A stretch of 42,466 bases of DNA, taken from contig JAPLCW010000104.1 in the NCBI GenBank assembly GCA_026392015.1, positions 1-42,466 of the forward strand, written 5' to 3'. The notes under the pieces were generated by a model. It made no database searches. It saw only the letters and a list, made by a program, of their open reading frames with translations, and was not told the origin of the DNA. The translations under genes and the position numbers were made by a program. The DNA comes from Candidatus Auribacterota bacterium. GTDB lineage: Bacteria > Auribacterota > Tritonobacteria > UBA1439. How positions within the stretch are numbered: position 1 is the first letter of the stretch; every line of letters begins with the position of its first letter. Shown here piece after piece: positions 34,286-42,320 of this stretch.

Positions 34286-35320
34286 TTAAAACGCGGGGAC
34301 GCCCCTCACAAACCGTTCCTTTTCCATGTCCCCCGCATCGACCACCGCGATCGCATCCCTGTGTGCACCATCTTTCGTAAGCCTCACGAGCCGTCCCTTG
34401 CGGATGTGCACGCGCTCATTGTTGTAAAACTCACCGCGCAGGGAACTGTCGTAGATGATCAGATCAATATCGTCGGCGCGCATGCCGTCGATGTACAGAT
34501 CGCCGAGCCTCATCACTACCGGCATATAGAGCGAGTGCAGATTATTCACAATGGTCCCGTACGCCTCTATCGGTTCCCTCACCAGGGATACCTCTTCATC
34601 GCGGAGCGGGATGTCAGAACGGTCGGCGTAGACGAAGAAGCAACAGATAACAATTCCGTCGTGGTAGAAGCGGAGCGGCCAGAACTTTCCGAATTCGACG
34701 CAGCGCCTCTTCGGATCGGTATAGGTGAATCTCCAGACTTGCTGCGCCACTTCGATATTCTGCTCAGGCGTGCCGAAAAATACCAGATCGATATCTTCGT
34801 CATCCGCCATGTGGCAGTATGCGAGCGAGCCGGTAACCCCCATCCTCTCGAGGGGAACCCCGAACAGCGCCCCCACCTCCCGTATCCGCTTGTCAACCTG
34901 CGGATACCGCTCCATCGCATGGAGCATCGATTTATGATGACAGAACCATCCCTTCATCGAGGAAAGGGGAAACGGGTAATGGTACTCTGTAATGATCAGG
35001 CGATCCTTGGGGGGCTTGAGACTCGGGTCGATCTTGTAATGGTACTCGATCTGCTTGTCGTGCGGGATGTGCACGCGTGCGCCCGCCTCCCACCCTTTTG
35101 TGATGCTTTCGTAGGGGCGACCATGAATAGTGAGCGTACCTTTTTCGCACGGATAGTTGATGATCTTGCCCAAAAGATGCCCCTGCGGGTGCCAGTACCC
35201 CTCTGTGTACACGAAGCTGTTGTTCTCCTTGAGGAAGTAGGTCGTATCGAGTATGGTAGGACCGAGTTGATCCAGGGGACACAGAAGCTCTCCAATAACT
35301 TTTTCAAAAGTATCCGCCAT
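34286..35320 (-). CDS. Second nucleotidyltransferase-like protein (paralogue of 17909-18925)
   Basis: A 344-residue protein sharing the layout of the gene at 17909-18925: LCPLDQL near the start, TGSLAY (GS 164-165), DIDLVFFG (D176, D178), CVEFGKFWPLRF matching CVELGKTWPLRF, DIDLIIYD, and RGEFYNNERVHIR near the end. The ATG at 35320 follows GGGAGAAG eight bases upstream, and a longer frame adds 15 residues with no counterpart. No PRTase-like gene is next to this copy; an exported Hsp20 gene follows. Catalysis is plausible because the metal-site residues are kept, but the substrate is unknown. Confidence 0.65.
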   Translation of the reverse strand: MADTFEKVIGELLCPLDQLGPTILDTTYFLKENNSFVYTEGYWHPQGHLLGKIINYPCEKGTLTIHGRPYESITKGWEAGARVHIPHDKQIEYHYKIDPSLKPPKDRLIITEYHYPFPLSSMKGWFCHHKSMLHAMERYPQVDKRIREVGALFGVPLERMGVTGSLAYCHMADDEDIDLVFFGTPEQNIEVAQQVWRFTYTDPKRRCVEFGKFWPLRFYHDGIVICCFFVYADRSDIPLRDEEVSLVREPIEAYGTIVNNLHSLYMPVVMRLGDLYIDGMRADDIDLIIYDSSLRGEFYNNERVHIRKGRLVRLTKDGAHRDAIAVVDAGDMEKERFVRGVPAF

Positions 35321-35565
35321 AGCGATGCTTCTCCCGTGTAAAAAAGTGCCATCAGGAGCGGGCACGGAGATCCATGTAGAATAATAGCAGAGTCATGCCT
35401 CCATTGGAAATGCAAAAATCGTTAAGTCAAAATATTCTCTGCGGGGAGACTGTACCCGAAATCTTTTTAGATCTTAGAAGACTTATAAGATGGGGGCTTA
35501 AACGGACTGACCCGACCCAGCAGGTAAATCATCCTAATAATATTTGATCGCTCCATCTCTTCCAT

Positions 35566-35626
35566 ACTTATTATTTAGGGTGTGACCCCGATTAGTCCCG
35601 TTAGGGTCACACCCTAAATAATAAGT
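35566..35626. repeat. Perfect 23-base-pair hairpin (GGGTGTGACCC)
   Basis: ACTTATTATTTAGGGTGTGA plus CCC (35566-35588) and its exact complement at 35604-35626, with a 15-base loop. It lies 43 bases from the decayed transposase gene, on its 3' side. Confidence 0.85.
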
Positions 35627-35668
35627 TAAAGCTGACTGAATATTGTCTCGATTCTTCCATGCAATCTC

Positions 35669-35934
35669 TTATCTCGCTGTAGCTTTGCCTGAATTGGTGT
35701 AGGCCATATTGAAGCGCTGCATGAAACGGCTCAGATTCGCCTCTGGTGTCTTTAATAAAAAGCGGAAGTGATTGCTCATCAGCACATAGCAATGCACTTC
35801 CACGTGGAATACCTCTGCGCTTTTTCCTAAAACTTCAAGGAATCTCTTTCTGTCGTTATCATCCCGAAAAATATTTGATCGTTCAATTCCCCGGCAGGTT
35901 ACATGATACCAGGCGTTGGGATACTTTATCCTAC
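35669..35934 (-). pseudogene. Decayed REP-associated/IS200-like tyrosine transposase (RAYT)
   Basis: Translated on the minus strand from 35934, the frame reads PNAWYHVTCRGIERSNIF, then DDNDRKRFLEVLG, and YVLMSNHFRFLLKTPEANLS. This is the typical N-terminal part of Y1 transposases of the RAYT group. The HUH metal motif, normally NHFH, reads NHFR, so one His is lost. The frame stops after about 88 residues, before the helix with the catalytic Tyr. The 5' end runs straight into repeat R4 copy c (35935), removing the start codon. It is dead, but RAYTs mobilise palindromic REP repeats, so it fits the repeats of this window. Confidence 0.8.
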
Positions 35935-36069
35935 GTAAGGGGTCACTTATGGGGGGTACATTGCTTAATATGTCATTCCTGCGAAAGCAGGAATCCAGGT
36001 TTCATAGTGGATCCCCGCTTTCGCGGGGATGACAAGTGAAAGGGATACCCCCCAAGACTGACCCATTAC
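35935..36069. repeat. R4 element, copy c (simplest form, with imperfect inverted ends)
   Basis: Left end GTAAGGGGTCACTTATGGGG (35935-35954) and the inverted right end near 36045-36069 (complement GTAATGGGTCAGTCTTGGGG) form imperfect terminal repeats of about 25 bases. Two short hairpins lie inside, CATTCCTGCGAAAGCAGGAA and CCCCGCTTTCGCGGGG. Confidence 0.85.
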
Positions 36070-36088
36070 TATCCTACGGCTCCTCATA

Positions 36089-36117
36089 TTGACGCGACTC
36101 TCCGGAAAGGGTATACT
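36089..36117 (+). promoter_or_regulatory. Predicted strong sigma70-type promoter
   Basis: TTGACG (36089-36094), 17-base spacer, TATACT (36112-36117). It precedes the small gene at 36178 and perhaps the PHP phosphatase gene. Confidence 0.65.
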
Positions 36118-36177
36118 ACGCCCAATGCTAGAGAGCCATACGGGCGCTGCCCCGTTCACCGTAAGGAGAGTGGAGTT

Positions 36178-36381
36178 ATGTCAGCTAAGAGCACGGCGTT
36201 TCAGAAGATGCACCTCCAGGAGATCGAACAGCGGGCGCTGCTATTCTTAAGCCTGGATAGGAGCAAGGAGTATGCCCGGCGGCGAATCCTCCAGAATCTT
36301 AGATGGGAGTTTGAATTCTCCTCTCCCTCCGGCTTGGAGAAGAAGGTGGACGAGATCCTCAACAACGTGTACAGGAAGTAG
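36178..36381 (+). CDS. Small helical protein, function unknown
   Basis: A 67-residue charged protein (MSAKSTAFQKMHLQEIEQRA..) that looks all-helical. It has AAGGAGAG about ten bases before the ATG and a strong promoter. The next recognised gene on this strand is the PHP phosphatase, 176 bases further. Function unknown. Confidence 0.65.
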   Translation: MSAKSTAFQKMHLQEIEQRALLFLSLDRSKEYARRRILQNLRWEFEFSSPSGLEKKVDEILNNVYRK

Positions 36382-36393
36382 CTCCGGCGAGTG

Positions 36394-36564
36394 ATGGAGT
36401 GCCCCCGCCACGCTGCGCGACTCAAAGCAATAATCTGGAAGGACCGGGGCGATTTCAACAGCCAAGGCGTGGGTATCGCGTACCACACTCAGACCGTCAT
36501 CGCAAGAGTGTTCTTCCCGCCGCAACGGAATGGCGCGCCTCAAAGTAGGAAATCTCCATGCTGA
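36394..36564 (+). CDS. Possible small protein, low support
   Basis: A 56-codon frame (MECPRHAARLKAIIWKDRGD..) that starts 12 bases after the previous gene and overlaps the PHP gene start by seven bases. It has no clear ribosome site and no recognised motif. Its packing between two genes favours coding, but the opposite cannot be excluded. Confidence 0.3.
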   Translation: MECPRHAARLKAIIWKDRGDFNSQGVGIAYHTQTVIARVFFPPQRNGAPQSRKSPC

Positions 36565-37391
36565 TTGACCTGCACGTCCACACGAACGCATCCGATGGTA
36601 TCTATCCCCCCGCCCAGGTTGTGAATATGGCCGCCCAGTCAGGGATCTCGGTCCTCGCCGTGGCGGATCATGACACCGTGAATGGAATCGACGAAGCGAT
36701 CGCTGCGGCCTCTGCACGGGATTTAATGCTTGTCCCGGCGGTCGAGATCAATTGCTATAGCGGCGATATCGAGCACCATATTCTCGGGTATTTCATTGAT
36801 CACCGGGATGAGGGGCTCCGGAGCGCGCTCGCCAAACTCCAGGAGGCCCGAATCGAACGGATGCACGTCGTGATCTCGAAACTCTCGAAGATCGGGATCT
36901 CCCTGACGCCCGAGGAGATCCTCTCCCTCGCCGAAAAGGGCGTCGTCGGCCGCCCGCACATTGCACAGGCGATGGTCAGGAAAGGATACTCCGCTTCTGT
37001 GCGCGCTGCATTCGATAACTACCTCGGCGAGGGGAAACCCGCGTATGCGCCCCGCTCGAAGCTTGATCCCACCGAAGCGATCCGGATCATCAAAGAGGCG
37101 GGCGGGCTGCCTGTCCTCGCACACCCCGGGCTCTGGGGAGGCGACGAACTGATCCCGAAGCTCGCGGAGTGGGGAATCGTCGGCCTCGAAGCCTACTCTC
37201 CCGATCACAAAAAAGCACAGGTGCGCCATTATCTAGAAATTGCGCGGGATTTGAACCTGATCGCAACGGGAGGGAGCGACTTCCACGGATGGGGAGACGC
37301 GCACTCTATAAAGATCGGCAGGGTATCGACGCCCCCGGAGGAGTTCGCCCGTCTCCAGGAGCTTTACTACATTCGAAAGTGCAAAGTGTAA
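36558..37391 (+). CDS. PHP-domain phosphoesterase (TrpH/YciV-like)
   Basis: A 277-residue protein with the metal-binding PHP motifs HVHTNASDG (6-14), VADHDT, VEINCY, the late LAHPG and SDFHG. Related enzymes are 3',5'-nucleoside bisphosphate phosphatases or 5'-3' RNA exonucleases (RNase AM). The order of motifs matches YciV/TrpH better than histidinol phosphatase. The ribosome site AGGA is weak. It ends before a spacer with three repeats. Confidence 0.85.
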   Translation: MLIDLHVHTNASDGIYPPAQVVNMAAQSGISVLAVADHDTVNGIDEAIAAASARDLMLVPAVEINCYSGDIEHHILGYFIDHRDEGLRSALAKLQEARIERMHVVISKLSKIGISLTPEEILSLAEKGVVGRPHIAQAMVRKGYSASVRAAFDNYLGEGKPAYAPRSKLDPTEAIRIIKEAGGLPVLAHPGLWGGDELIPKLAEWGIVGLEAYSPDHKKAQVRHYLEIARDLNLIATGGSDFHGWGDAHSIKIGRVSTPPEEFARLQELYYIRKCKV

Positions 37392-37530
37392 GGTGCAAGG
37401 GAATAGGCACTCCGCCATATAGTTCTGTAAATCTCGGGCCCCACTTTGATAATTTTGATATCGGCAGTAAATTAGGCTTCGCAATTGTGGGTAGTGCCTC
37501 AATTACATGTAGAATATAGCCATTCTATGT

Positions 37531-37605
37531 TGTAGGGGCGCGATTTACCTGTCCTGAGCTCAGCCAAAGGATCGCGCCCGGGTTCGATAAATCGAACCCC
37601 TACAA
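37531..37605. repeat. R2 element, copy c (short form)
   Basis: TGTAGGGGCGCGATTTACCT to GGTTCGATAAATCGAACCCC plus TACA. Same parts as the other R2 copies but with a shorter insert at the GCGCGAT/ATCGCGC tip. Confidence 0.8.
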
Positions 37606-37638
37606 ATCAAAGATATGCAAATTGAGTCACTACTCGAT

Positions 37639-37688
37639 TGTGGGAGGGGCATCCTGCCCCTGTTATCGCGGATGGAAGCCGCTCCCAC
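37639..37688. repeat. Hairpin repeat family R3, copy c
   Basis: GTGGGAGGGGCATCCTGCCC to GGAAGCCGCTCCCAC, closely matching 25376-25423. Confidence 0.8.
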
Positions 37689-37707
37689 ACCAATTGAGAT
37701 TTCTAAT

Positions 37708-37838
37708 CTGGATTATTCATTAGAAGCATAAAAGAGCAATTTTAGTGGATTAAAGTACGAAACCGCGGATTTCGCGGATTACAAACAAGAATCCGCGTAA
37801 TCCGCGGTTAAGACATTAAAAGTTGCTGAATAGATCAG
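37708..37838. repeat. R1 element, copy c (cleanest copy)
   Basis: Ends CTGGATTATTCATTAG and TTGCTGAATAGATCAG. The core AACCGCGGATTTCGCGGATT is mirrored by AATCCGCGTAATCCGCGGTT. It lies 39 bases before the DUF362 start. The 37392-37877 spacer has only R2, R3 and R1. Confidence 0.88.
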
Positions 37839-37877
37839 ACTAAGCAGTAAGTTAGAATATATTCCCATGGAGGATGC

Positions 37878-38987
37878 ATGGCATCGAAGGTCTTTTTCGC
37901 GGATTTGAGGGCACGGGCGCACAACACCCTCCTCGACAAGACGGCGCGGCTTTTCGAACGTCTGGATTTTATCCGCGCCGTCAAAAAGGGAGACAAGGTC
38001 GCCGTAAAAATCCATTGGGGCGAGTGGGGGAATGTCGCCTTCATTCCTCCCCCGTTCATCCGCTGCGTGGTGGACAAGATCATCGAGGCCGGCGGGAAAC
38101 CGTTCATCACCGACACGAACACACTCTACTCCGGGCAGCGCCACAACGCGATCGACAATCTGCGCAACGCGCTCAAGAACGGATTCTCTCTCACGGCCGT
38201 CGGGGCCCCCCTCATTGTGGCGGACGGACTGACGGGGCAGGAGTGCGTGGAGGTCCCGGTGAAGGGCAAGCGCGTAGAGAAGGCAAAAATAGCCTCCGGC
38301 ATTTACCATGCCGATATGCTCGTCTCTCTCGCCCACTTTAAGGGGCATGAGCTATTCGGTTTCGGCGGAGCGCTCAAGAATATCGCCATGGGCTGCGCGA
38401 CCCCCGCGGGGAAGCAGATCCTTCACTCAGACGTGAAGCCTCGCGTGAATCCCGGCGCCTGTATCGGCTGCGGCACCTGCGTCACGATATGCCCGGTGGG
38501 AGCGATCAAGATGGAGAGCGATAGCAAGGCGGTAATCGATGCGAAGGTCTGCATCGGGTGCGCGGAATGCACCGCGGTATGCCCGCTCCAGGCAATCCCC
38601 ATAAACTGGAAAACCGCGTCACGTCCGCTCATGGAGAAGAGCGCGGAGTATGTGAAAGCGGCCCTCGACAATAAGGGAGGGCGCGCCGCATTCGTGAACT
38701 TCCTCATCCACATCTCTCCCGAGTGCGACTGCTACGATTGGAACGACGCCCCGTTTGTCGCCGATCAGGGGATCATGGCATCGCTCGACCCGGTCGCGCT
38801 CGATCAGGCCTCCGCCGATTTCGTCAAGGCAGGCCAGGTTCTCTCCACCTCGCGCCTCCGGGACAAGGACGTGAAAGGGGACGCGATCGCCGCGGCTACC
38901 GGCGTTGCGGATTGGCGGATTCTCCTCGAGTACGCAGAGGAGATCGGGCTTGGGACAAGGCAGTACGAGATCATCAAGGTGGACTGA
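37878..38987 (+). CDS. DUF362 protein with two [4Fe-4S] ferredoxin motifs
   Basis: A 369-residue protein. The DUF362 part (DKVAVKIHWGEWGN.., LVSLAHFKGHELFGFGGALKN) is split by a ferredoxin insert with CIGCGTCVTICP and CIGCAECTAVCP, which bind two [4Fe-4S] clusters. The family is thought to act in electron transfer or iron-sulfur enzyme chemistry, without a settled reaction. GGAGG lies five bases before the ATG. The stop overlaps the queD start (TGATG). Confidence 0.88.
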   Translation: MASKVFFADLRARAHNTLLDKTARLFERLDFIRAVKKGDKVAVKIHWGEWGNVAFIPPPFIRCVVDKIIEAGGKPFITDTNTLYSGQRHNAIDNLRNALKNGFSLTAVGAPLIVADGLTGQECVEVPVKGKRVEKAKIASGIYHADMLVSLAHFKGHELFGFGGALKNIAMGCATPAGKQILHSDVKPRVNPGACIGCGTCVTICPVGAIKMESDSKAVIDAKVCIGCAECTAVCPLQAIPINWKTASRPLMEKSAEYVKAALDNKGGRAAFVNFLIHISPECDCYDWNDAPFVADQGIMASLDPVALDQASADFVKAGQVLSTSRLRDKDVKGDAIAAATGVADWRILLEYAEEIGLGTRQYEIIKVD

Positions 38988-39337
38988 TGGAAAACGAAAA
39001 GTTCCTCCTCACCGTATCCGCGACCTTTGACGCGGCTCACAGCATACGGTTGCCGGGGAGCGCCTGCGAGAAGCTTCACGGTCATAGCTGGAAGCTCGAA
39101 GCGGTCTTCGCCGGAGCTCTCGGCGAGGGCGGCCTCGTGCGCGACTTCCTGGAACTTGAGAAAGCGCTAAGGGAACGGGTGATCTCCGGGCTGGACCACT
39201 CAAACCTTAACGAGAGATTCGATCAACCGACCACGGAGATGCTCTGCCGCTGGATCTGGTCGCAGCTTCTCCCGCTCGGGGTGGTAGAGATAAGGCTCTG
39301 GGAGACGCCGAACTACTCCGTCATCTATAGGGGGTAG
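38987..39337 (+). CDS. queD: 6-carboxy-5,6,7,8-tetrahydropterin synthase family (QueD)
   Basis: A 116-residue protein with zinc-site histidines in FDAAHSIR and LHGHSW, catalytic Cys in the C-x3-HGH arrangement (CEKLHGH), and the late LDHSNLNE and WETPNYSV motifs. It makes the pterin precursor of queuosine (or a related pterin). The start overlaps the DUF362 stop (TGATG). No other queuosine gene (queC, queE, queF) is nearby. Confidence 0.88.
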   Translation: MENEKFLLTVSATFDAAHSIRLPGSACEKLHGHSWKLEAVFAGALGEGGLVRDFLELEKALRERVISGLDHSNLNERFDQPTTEMLCRWIWSQLLPLGVVEIRLWETPNYSVIYRG

Positions 39338-39389
39338 GCCGCGTCCGATACTTCCAACGTCCGCGGAGCGACCGGCTCTTGGCTTTTTT

Positions 39390-39423
39390 AAATCAGCGTA
39401 ATCCGCGCAATCCGCGGTTAAAA
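39390..39423. repeat. Fragment of an R1-like core
   Basis: AAATCAGCGTAATCCGCGCA and ATCCGCGGTTA match the right half of the R1 core; the ends are absent. Confidence 0.45.
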
Positions 39424-39449
39424 AACATGTAATTGCGAGTATGGTCTCT

Positions 39450-40544
39450 ATGAAAACTGTATCGAAATTCGCATTCGGTATATGTCTGCTCTCTTCATGC
39501 GCAGCCTTTGCTGCGAGCCCGACCGGCCAGAAGACCGAATCCGCCGAAGAATATCTCCACAGGATCGCATCCCTCACCGCGCGCGTCGCCGGCGGTGACA
39601 TGGATACGCGCCGGACGACCGCCAAGCTCCTGCGCGACATGGGGGTGCCGGTCATGCACTACCTCGAGAACGAATTGAAATCTTCCTCCCCCAAACGCCG
39701 CCGGAACGCCGCATTAGTCCTTGGGGAGATTGGAAATCCCGATTCACGAACTCCTCTCTCGGCCGCCCTCCGTGACAGCGATCCCGGCGTGCGAGCAGCG
39801 GCGGTGGCGGCACTCGGGAAGCTCGGGGAAAAGTCCGCCGCCGAAGAAATTGCCGGACTCCTCACCGACCGCGATGACACGGTCCGAGCCGAGTCTGTGC
39901 GCGTCCTCGGCGAGCTGCGCGCCGCAGAGCTCCGGGAGCAGGTGGAACGCCTTTTGTTCGACCCCTCTGAACGGGTAAAGATAGCGGCGATCCAGGCTGT
40001 CGGCAATCTCGGAGACCGTGCCGCGGCGCCGACGCTCGCCCGCTCCCTCGACTCGCCCTCGGCGAAGATCAGGAACAGCGCGCTTGTGGCGCTTGGAAAA
40101 ATCGGCGATGTATCGGTCATCCCGAAGATCAGAGAGGCGCTGAAAGACAGCGATCCATGGGTCCGGGCTTCCGCGGCGACATCCCTGGGCGATCTGGCGG
40201 ATCGGGATGCCGTTCCGGGGCTCGTTCAGGCCTTGGCCGATAAGAGATCCTATGTCCGCGGAGCCGCCGCGGCAGCGCTCGGCATGCTTAAATCGCCCTC
40301 CGCAGTCCCGGCCCTGTGCGTCCTGATCGATGACCGCGCGCCCAGCGGGTTTTGCATACTCGATCCCTACCGGGAAACGGAGGTGCGGGAGGAAGCAGCG
40401 GCAGCGCTCGCTTCTACCACCGGAGTTAGCCGGGGTTTTTCGAAAAACGCCGACCCCGCGGAAAGAGAACAGGCGCTCCTCAAATGGCGGGGATGGTGCG
40501 CGGCCCAAGCACCCACCCCGACGGCGACCAAAACAGGGAGTTAG
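39450..40544 (+). CDS. Exported HEAT-repeat protein
   Basis: About 364 residues. It has a signal peptide (FAFGICLLSSCAAFA, cleavage likely before SP), then at least seven HEAT/PBS-lyase repeats with the (D/S)P.(V/I)R..A..ALG.(L/I) pattern, spaced about 31 residues apart. The TAG stop lies in the H8 array. HEAT repeats bind proteins; export suggests an envelope partner. No strong ribosome site is seen. Distinct from the cytoplasmic HEAT protein at 23020. Confidence 0.85.
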   Translation: MKTVSKFAFGICLLSSCAAFAASPTGQKTESAEEYLHRIASLTARVAGGDMDTRRTTAKLLRDMGVPVMHYLENELKSSSPKRRRNAALVLGEIGNPDSRTPLSAALRDSDPGVRAAAVAALGKLGEKSAAEEIAGLLTDRDDTVRAESVRVLGELRAAELREQVERLLFDPSERVKIAAIQAVGNLGDRAAAPTLARSLDSPSAKIRNSALVALGKIGDVSVIPKIREALKDSDPWVRASAATSLGDLADRDAVPGLVQALADKRSYVRGAAAAALGMLKSPSAVPALCVLIDDRAPSGFCILDPYRETEVREEAAAALASTTGVSRGFSKNADPAEREQALLKWRGWCAAQAPTPTATKTGS

Positions 40545-40609
40545 GGATTAGTAGTTAGGAACTAGGGGAAACATCGATCTTAACCCCTAGCTACTAGCCC
40601 CTAACTACC
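40538..40609. repeat. Seven-base word arrays H8 (GAGTTAG/GGATTAG type)
   Basis: GAGTTAG, GGATTAG, TAGTTAG and GAACTAG units at 40538-40568 include the stop codon of the HEAT gene. Complementary CCCCTAG/CTACTAG/CCCCTAA units are at 40583-40609. A short loop separates them. Confidence 0.85.
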
Positions 40610-40692
40610 AAATTTGAAGGGGATTGCACACAAAGAACGCACTGCTGCAATCATCCTGCCTCGCCCTCCGCAGGCGCGCCCCCAAAATTGAG

Positions 40693-40721
40693 TTGTTGCA
40701 CCGCGCCTTTCTTTGTATAGT
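40693..40721 (+). promoter_or_regulatory. Predicted sigma70-type promoter of glnA
   Basis: TTGTTG (40693-40698), 17-base spacer, TATAGT (40716-40721), about 40 bases before the start. No sigma54-type element was found. Confidence 0.6.
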
Positions 40722-40761
40722 GAGCTCTTTACGGCCTTAATTAATACTATTGGAGGACTAT

Positions 40762-42093
40762 ATGGCGAGGACAAAAGAAGAGGTAGTCAAGCTTGCCGAT
40801 AAGCTGAACGTCAGGTTCGTCAGACTCTGCTTTCCCGATGTCCTGGGACGGCTCAAGGGATTCGCCATCACCCGCCCCGAACTTGAAGAGGCCCTCGAGA
40901 GCGGCATGGGGTTCGACGGATCATCGATCGAGGGATTCGCGCGGATCGAGGAGAGCGATATGATCGCCCTTCCCGACCCGGACACGTTCTGCGTGCTCCC
41001 GTGGCGACCGCAGGAAGGGGGCGCGGAGGCAAGGATGTTCTGTGACATCCTCCAGCCGGACGGAAGTCCGTATGTGGGTGACCCGCGCTACGTGCTCAAA
41101 AGGGCGATGAAGCGCGCTGCGGACAAGGGGTACACCTACATGGTCGGCCCGGAGCTCGAGTTCTTCTACCTTCAGGACGACAAGAGTCTCAAGGTCCTCG
41201 ACAGCGCAGGCTATTTCGATATGGTGCCCATCGATCTCGGCACCGACCTGCGGCGGGAGACGATCCAGATACTCGAGTGCATGGGGATCCCGGTGGAGTA
41301 CGACCATCACGAGGTGGCCCCCAGCCAGCACGAAATCGACCTTCGCTACACCGACGTGCTCACGATGGCGGACAACGCGATGACCTACCGCCTCGTCGTC
41401 AAGGACGTCGCAAAGAAGCACGGCGTCTACGCAACGTTCATGCCCAAGCCGATCGAGGGACAGAACGGGAGCGGGATGCACGTCCACCAGTCGCTCTGCA
41501 ACAAGGATGGGCGTAACGCATTCTTCGACAAGAACGACCCCTACCACCTCTCGCAGGTCGCGAAGTCGTTCATCGCAGGGATCCTGCACCACGCGAAGGA
41601 AATCTGCATCATCACCAATCAGTGGGTCAACTCCTACAAGAGGCTCGTCCCCGGCTATGAGGCGCCCGTGTATATTTCCTGGGCGCAGCGCAACCGTTCA
41701 ACCATGATCCGGGTCCCGATGTACAAGCCGGGGAAGGAGAAGGCCACCAGAATCGAGTTCAGGGCCCCCGACCCGGCCTGCAACCCGTACCTTGCCTTCG
41801 CGGTCATGCTGGCCGCCGGCCTTGAGGGTCTGGAGAATGACTACCCGCTCGCCCCGCCGGTGGAAGAGGACATCTTCGAGTTCAGCCCCCAGAAGCGCGC
41901 GGACGTCGGGATCGAGACGCTCCCGGGGAGCCTCTACGCAGCCATCGTTGAGGCGGAGAAAAGCGAGCTCCTGCGGAAAACGCTGGGCGACCACATCCAC
42001 ACAAAGATAATCGAGAACAAGACGATCGAGTGGGATAACTACCGGATTCATGTCTCACAGTACGAGATCGATAAGTACCTTTCGATACTGTGA
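40762..42093 (+). CDS. glnA: Glutamine synthetase, type I (GSI-alpha-like)
   Basis: A 443-residue enzyme that makes glutamine from glutamate, ammonia and ATP. It has FDGSSIEGFARIEESDM (with the feedback-relevant Arg), GPELEFF, GQNGSGMHVHQS, NRSTMIRVP and the late EFRAPDPACNPYLAF. The C-terminal region lacks the adenylylation loop (NLY..P) of the longer GSI-beta enzymes, so feedback or protein-binding control is expected. GGAGG lies six bases before the ATG at 40762, which is preferred to one 12 bases upstream. The gene has its own promoter; the R2 element follows. Confidence 0.96.
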   Translation: MARTKEEVVKLADKLNVRFVRLCFPDVLGRLKGFAITRPELEEALESGMGFDGSSIEGFARIEESDMIALPDPDTFCVLPWRPQEGGAEARMFCDILQPDGSPYVGDPRYVLKRAMKRAADKGYTYMVGPELEFFYLQDDKSLKVLDSAGYFDMVPIDLGTDLRRETIQILECMGIPVEYDHHEVAPSQHEIDLRYTDVLTMADNAMTYRLVVKDVAKKHGVYATFMPKPIEGQNGSGMHVHQSLCNKDGRNAFFDKNDPYHLSQVAKSFIAGILHHAKEICIITNQWVNSYKRLVPGYEAPVYISWAQRNRSTMIRVPMYKPGKEKATRIEFRAPDPACNPYLAFAVMLAAGLEGLENDYPLAPPVEEDIFEFSPQKRADVGIETLPGSLYAAIVEAEKSELLRKTLGDHIHTKIIENKTIEWDNYRIHVSQYEIDKYLSIL

Positions 42094-42102
42094 GAACCGA
42101 TT

Positions 42103-42269
42103 GTAGTGGGTAAATTTGACTAAGGGTATAGTTTTTCTATGCCGCAGGGGCGTGATGAACTTGTCCTGAGCACTTCGGCTGCGCTCAGTATAAACTCAGT
42201 CGAAGGATCACGCCCGGGTTCGATAACTCGAACCCCTGCAAATCCATGCTCCCCAAACGGACCCACTAC
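42103..42269. repeat. R2 copy d inside terminal inverted repeats
   Basis: GTAGTGGGTAAATTTGAC (42103-42120) and the inverted CCCCAAACGGACCCACTAC (42251-42269) bound the R2 core at 42144-42241 (GCAGGGGCGTGATGAACTTG to GAACCCCTGC). Bases 42094-42466 hold no gene. Confidence 0.7.
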
Positions 42270-42320
42270 CGAACTGATCTCACCCCTTTATAGTTGTCAA
42301 GGGGGGAAGCATCCTTAGCC

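Noticed and set aside
40693..40721. Sigma54 promoter for glnA
   Set aside because: No GG-N10-GC element with the right context; a sigma70-type pair with a 17-base spacer fits better.
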